DNA of 64,000 bases, taken from JAGQPD01 sp020426865. GTDB lineage: Bacteria > Planctomycetota > Planctomycetia > Pirellulales > Pirellulaceae. A program made the translations under genes and the position numbers. The notes under the pieces were generated by a model. The model was not told where the DNA came from. It saw nothing but the letters and a program-made list of their open reading frames with translations, and did no database searches. Of this stretch, positions 63,752 to 64,000 are shown one piece after another; position 1 is the stretch's first letter; each line of letters starts with the position of its first letter. The stretch covers positions 62,001 to 126,000 of the forward strand of contig JAWKTN010000004.1 in assembly GCA_041399065.1 (NCBI GenBank), given 5' to 3'.

Positions 63752-64000
63752 TCAGATTTTATCGTTGCGGCTACTCGCAACTGTATGCCACACGCCTTGT
63801 AGCTGTTCCGCGAACATCACCAAGCCGGCTCGGGCGGTCAAACCGATGATTGCAATGCCGTTGAGTGGGTGCCAACGATGAGGGATATGCCATTTTCGGT
63901 AATAGAGATAGGCGCCATAGTGAAAGTTCACAACGGTTTTCCAGCGTTGCCTCAGTCCATTTCGCGACCCACCATGATGCTCTTCATGCAGCAACTGCGA
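63752..64000 (-). CDS. Glycosyltransferase C-terminus (partial, GT2-like)
   Basis: The last 80 residues of a gene running off the right edge: MLHEEHHGGSRNGLRQRWKT and VVNFHYGAYLYYRKWH. The HEEHHGGS pattern with a later YxxK resembles the end of GT2 rhamnosyltransferase-like enzymes. The start lies beyond the window. It heads the minus-strand group with 62726, 61547 and 60493. Confidence 0.55.
   Translation of the reverse strand, partial: SQLLHEEHHGGSRNGLRQRWKTVVNFHYGAYLYYRKWHIPHRWHPLNGIAIIGLTARAGLVMFAEQLQGVWHTVASSRNDKI

Overview
The window looks like chromosomal DNA of a planctomycete, most likely of the Pirellulales type. I infer this from protein families. There are two PEP-CTERM proteins with dockerin-like repeats, a DUF1559 pseudopilin-like protein, a BBP7 outer-membrane barrel, and paired BlaI/M56 regulators. 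There are also LTxxQ and SBBP repeat proteins, a Tat-exported TIM-barrel isomerase-like protein, and a 2073-residue FG-GAP protein whose N-terminus resembles the LEPR-XLL export motif. No rRNA or CRISPR array is visible. One tRNA is present: tRNA-Leu (anticodon UAG) at 45009-45090 on the minus strand.

Layout. (1) 0-10.9 kb: cell-surface and exported proteins, with three palindromic non-coding regions (6494-6644, 8262-8556, 10479-10546). (2) 10.9-22.9 kb: an accessory zone. Two BlaI/M56 protease-repressor modules stand back to back. Around them lie decayed transposases, an integrase fragment, an SBBP protein cut off by an IS1634-type remnant, and two base-for-base identical 132-bp palindromic mobile elements in opposite orientation. 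(3) 22.97-29.2 kb: one giant FG-GAP/dockerin surface protein. (4) 29.4-33.2 kb: a complete, compact Tn3-family transposon with 38/39 matching inverted repeats, tnpR and tnpA. (5) 33.2-45.1 kb: a second accessory zone with a fragment resembling a Tn3 transposase end, an LRR protein, a large frameshifted RHS protein, two broken tyrosine recombinases flanking a NYN-domain gene, and the tRNA. (6) 45.2-64.0 kb: an exopolysaccharide (EPS) locus continuing past the right edge.

The EPS locus reads as a Wzx/Wzy-type pathway. Nucleotide-sugar enzymes (Gmd, three other SDR proteins) feed a membrane phosphoglycosyl transferase, four glycosyltransferases (one cut by the window edge), a Wzx-like flippase and a Wzy-like polymerase. 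Two SAM methyltransferases with N-terminal zinc ribbons may modify the glycan. Less expected members are a radical SAM/SPASM protein, an uncharacterised protein with a deacetylase-like start, and a tandem pair of secreted, TIM-barrel glycosidase-like paralogues that I cannot assign to a named family. These tandem paralogues, together with the radical SAM protein, are my best candidates for undescribed biology here.

Several genes carry single frameshifts (M56 at about 17580, RHS at about 40595, integrase at about 42325). Because three intact-looking genes are affected, sequencing error should be excluded before calling them pseudogenes. All family assignments come from reading the translations; no database search was run.
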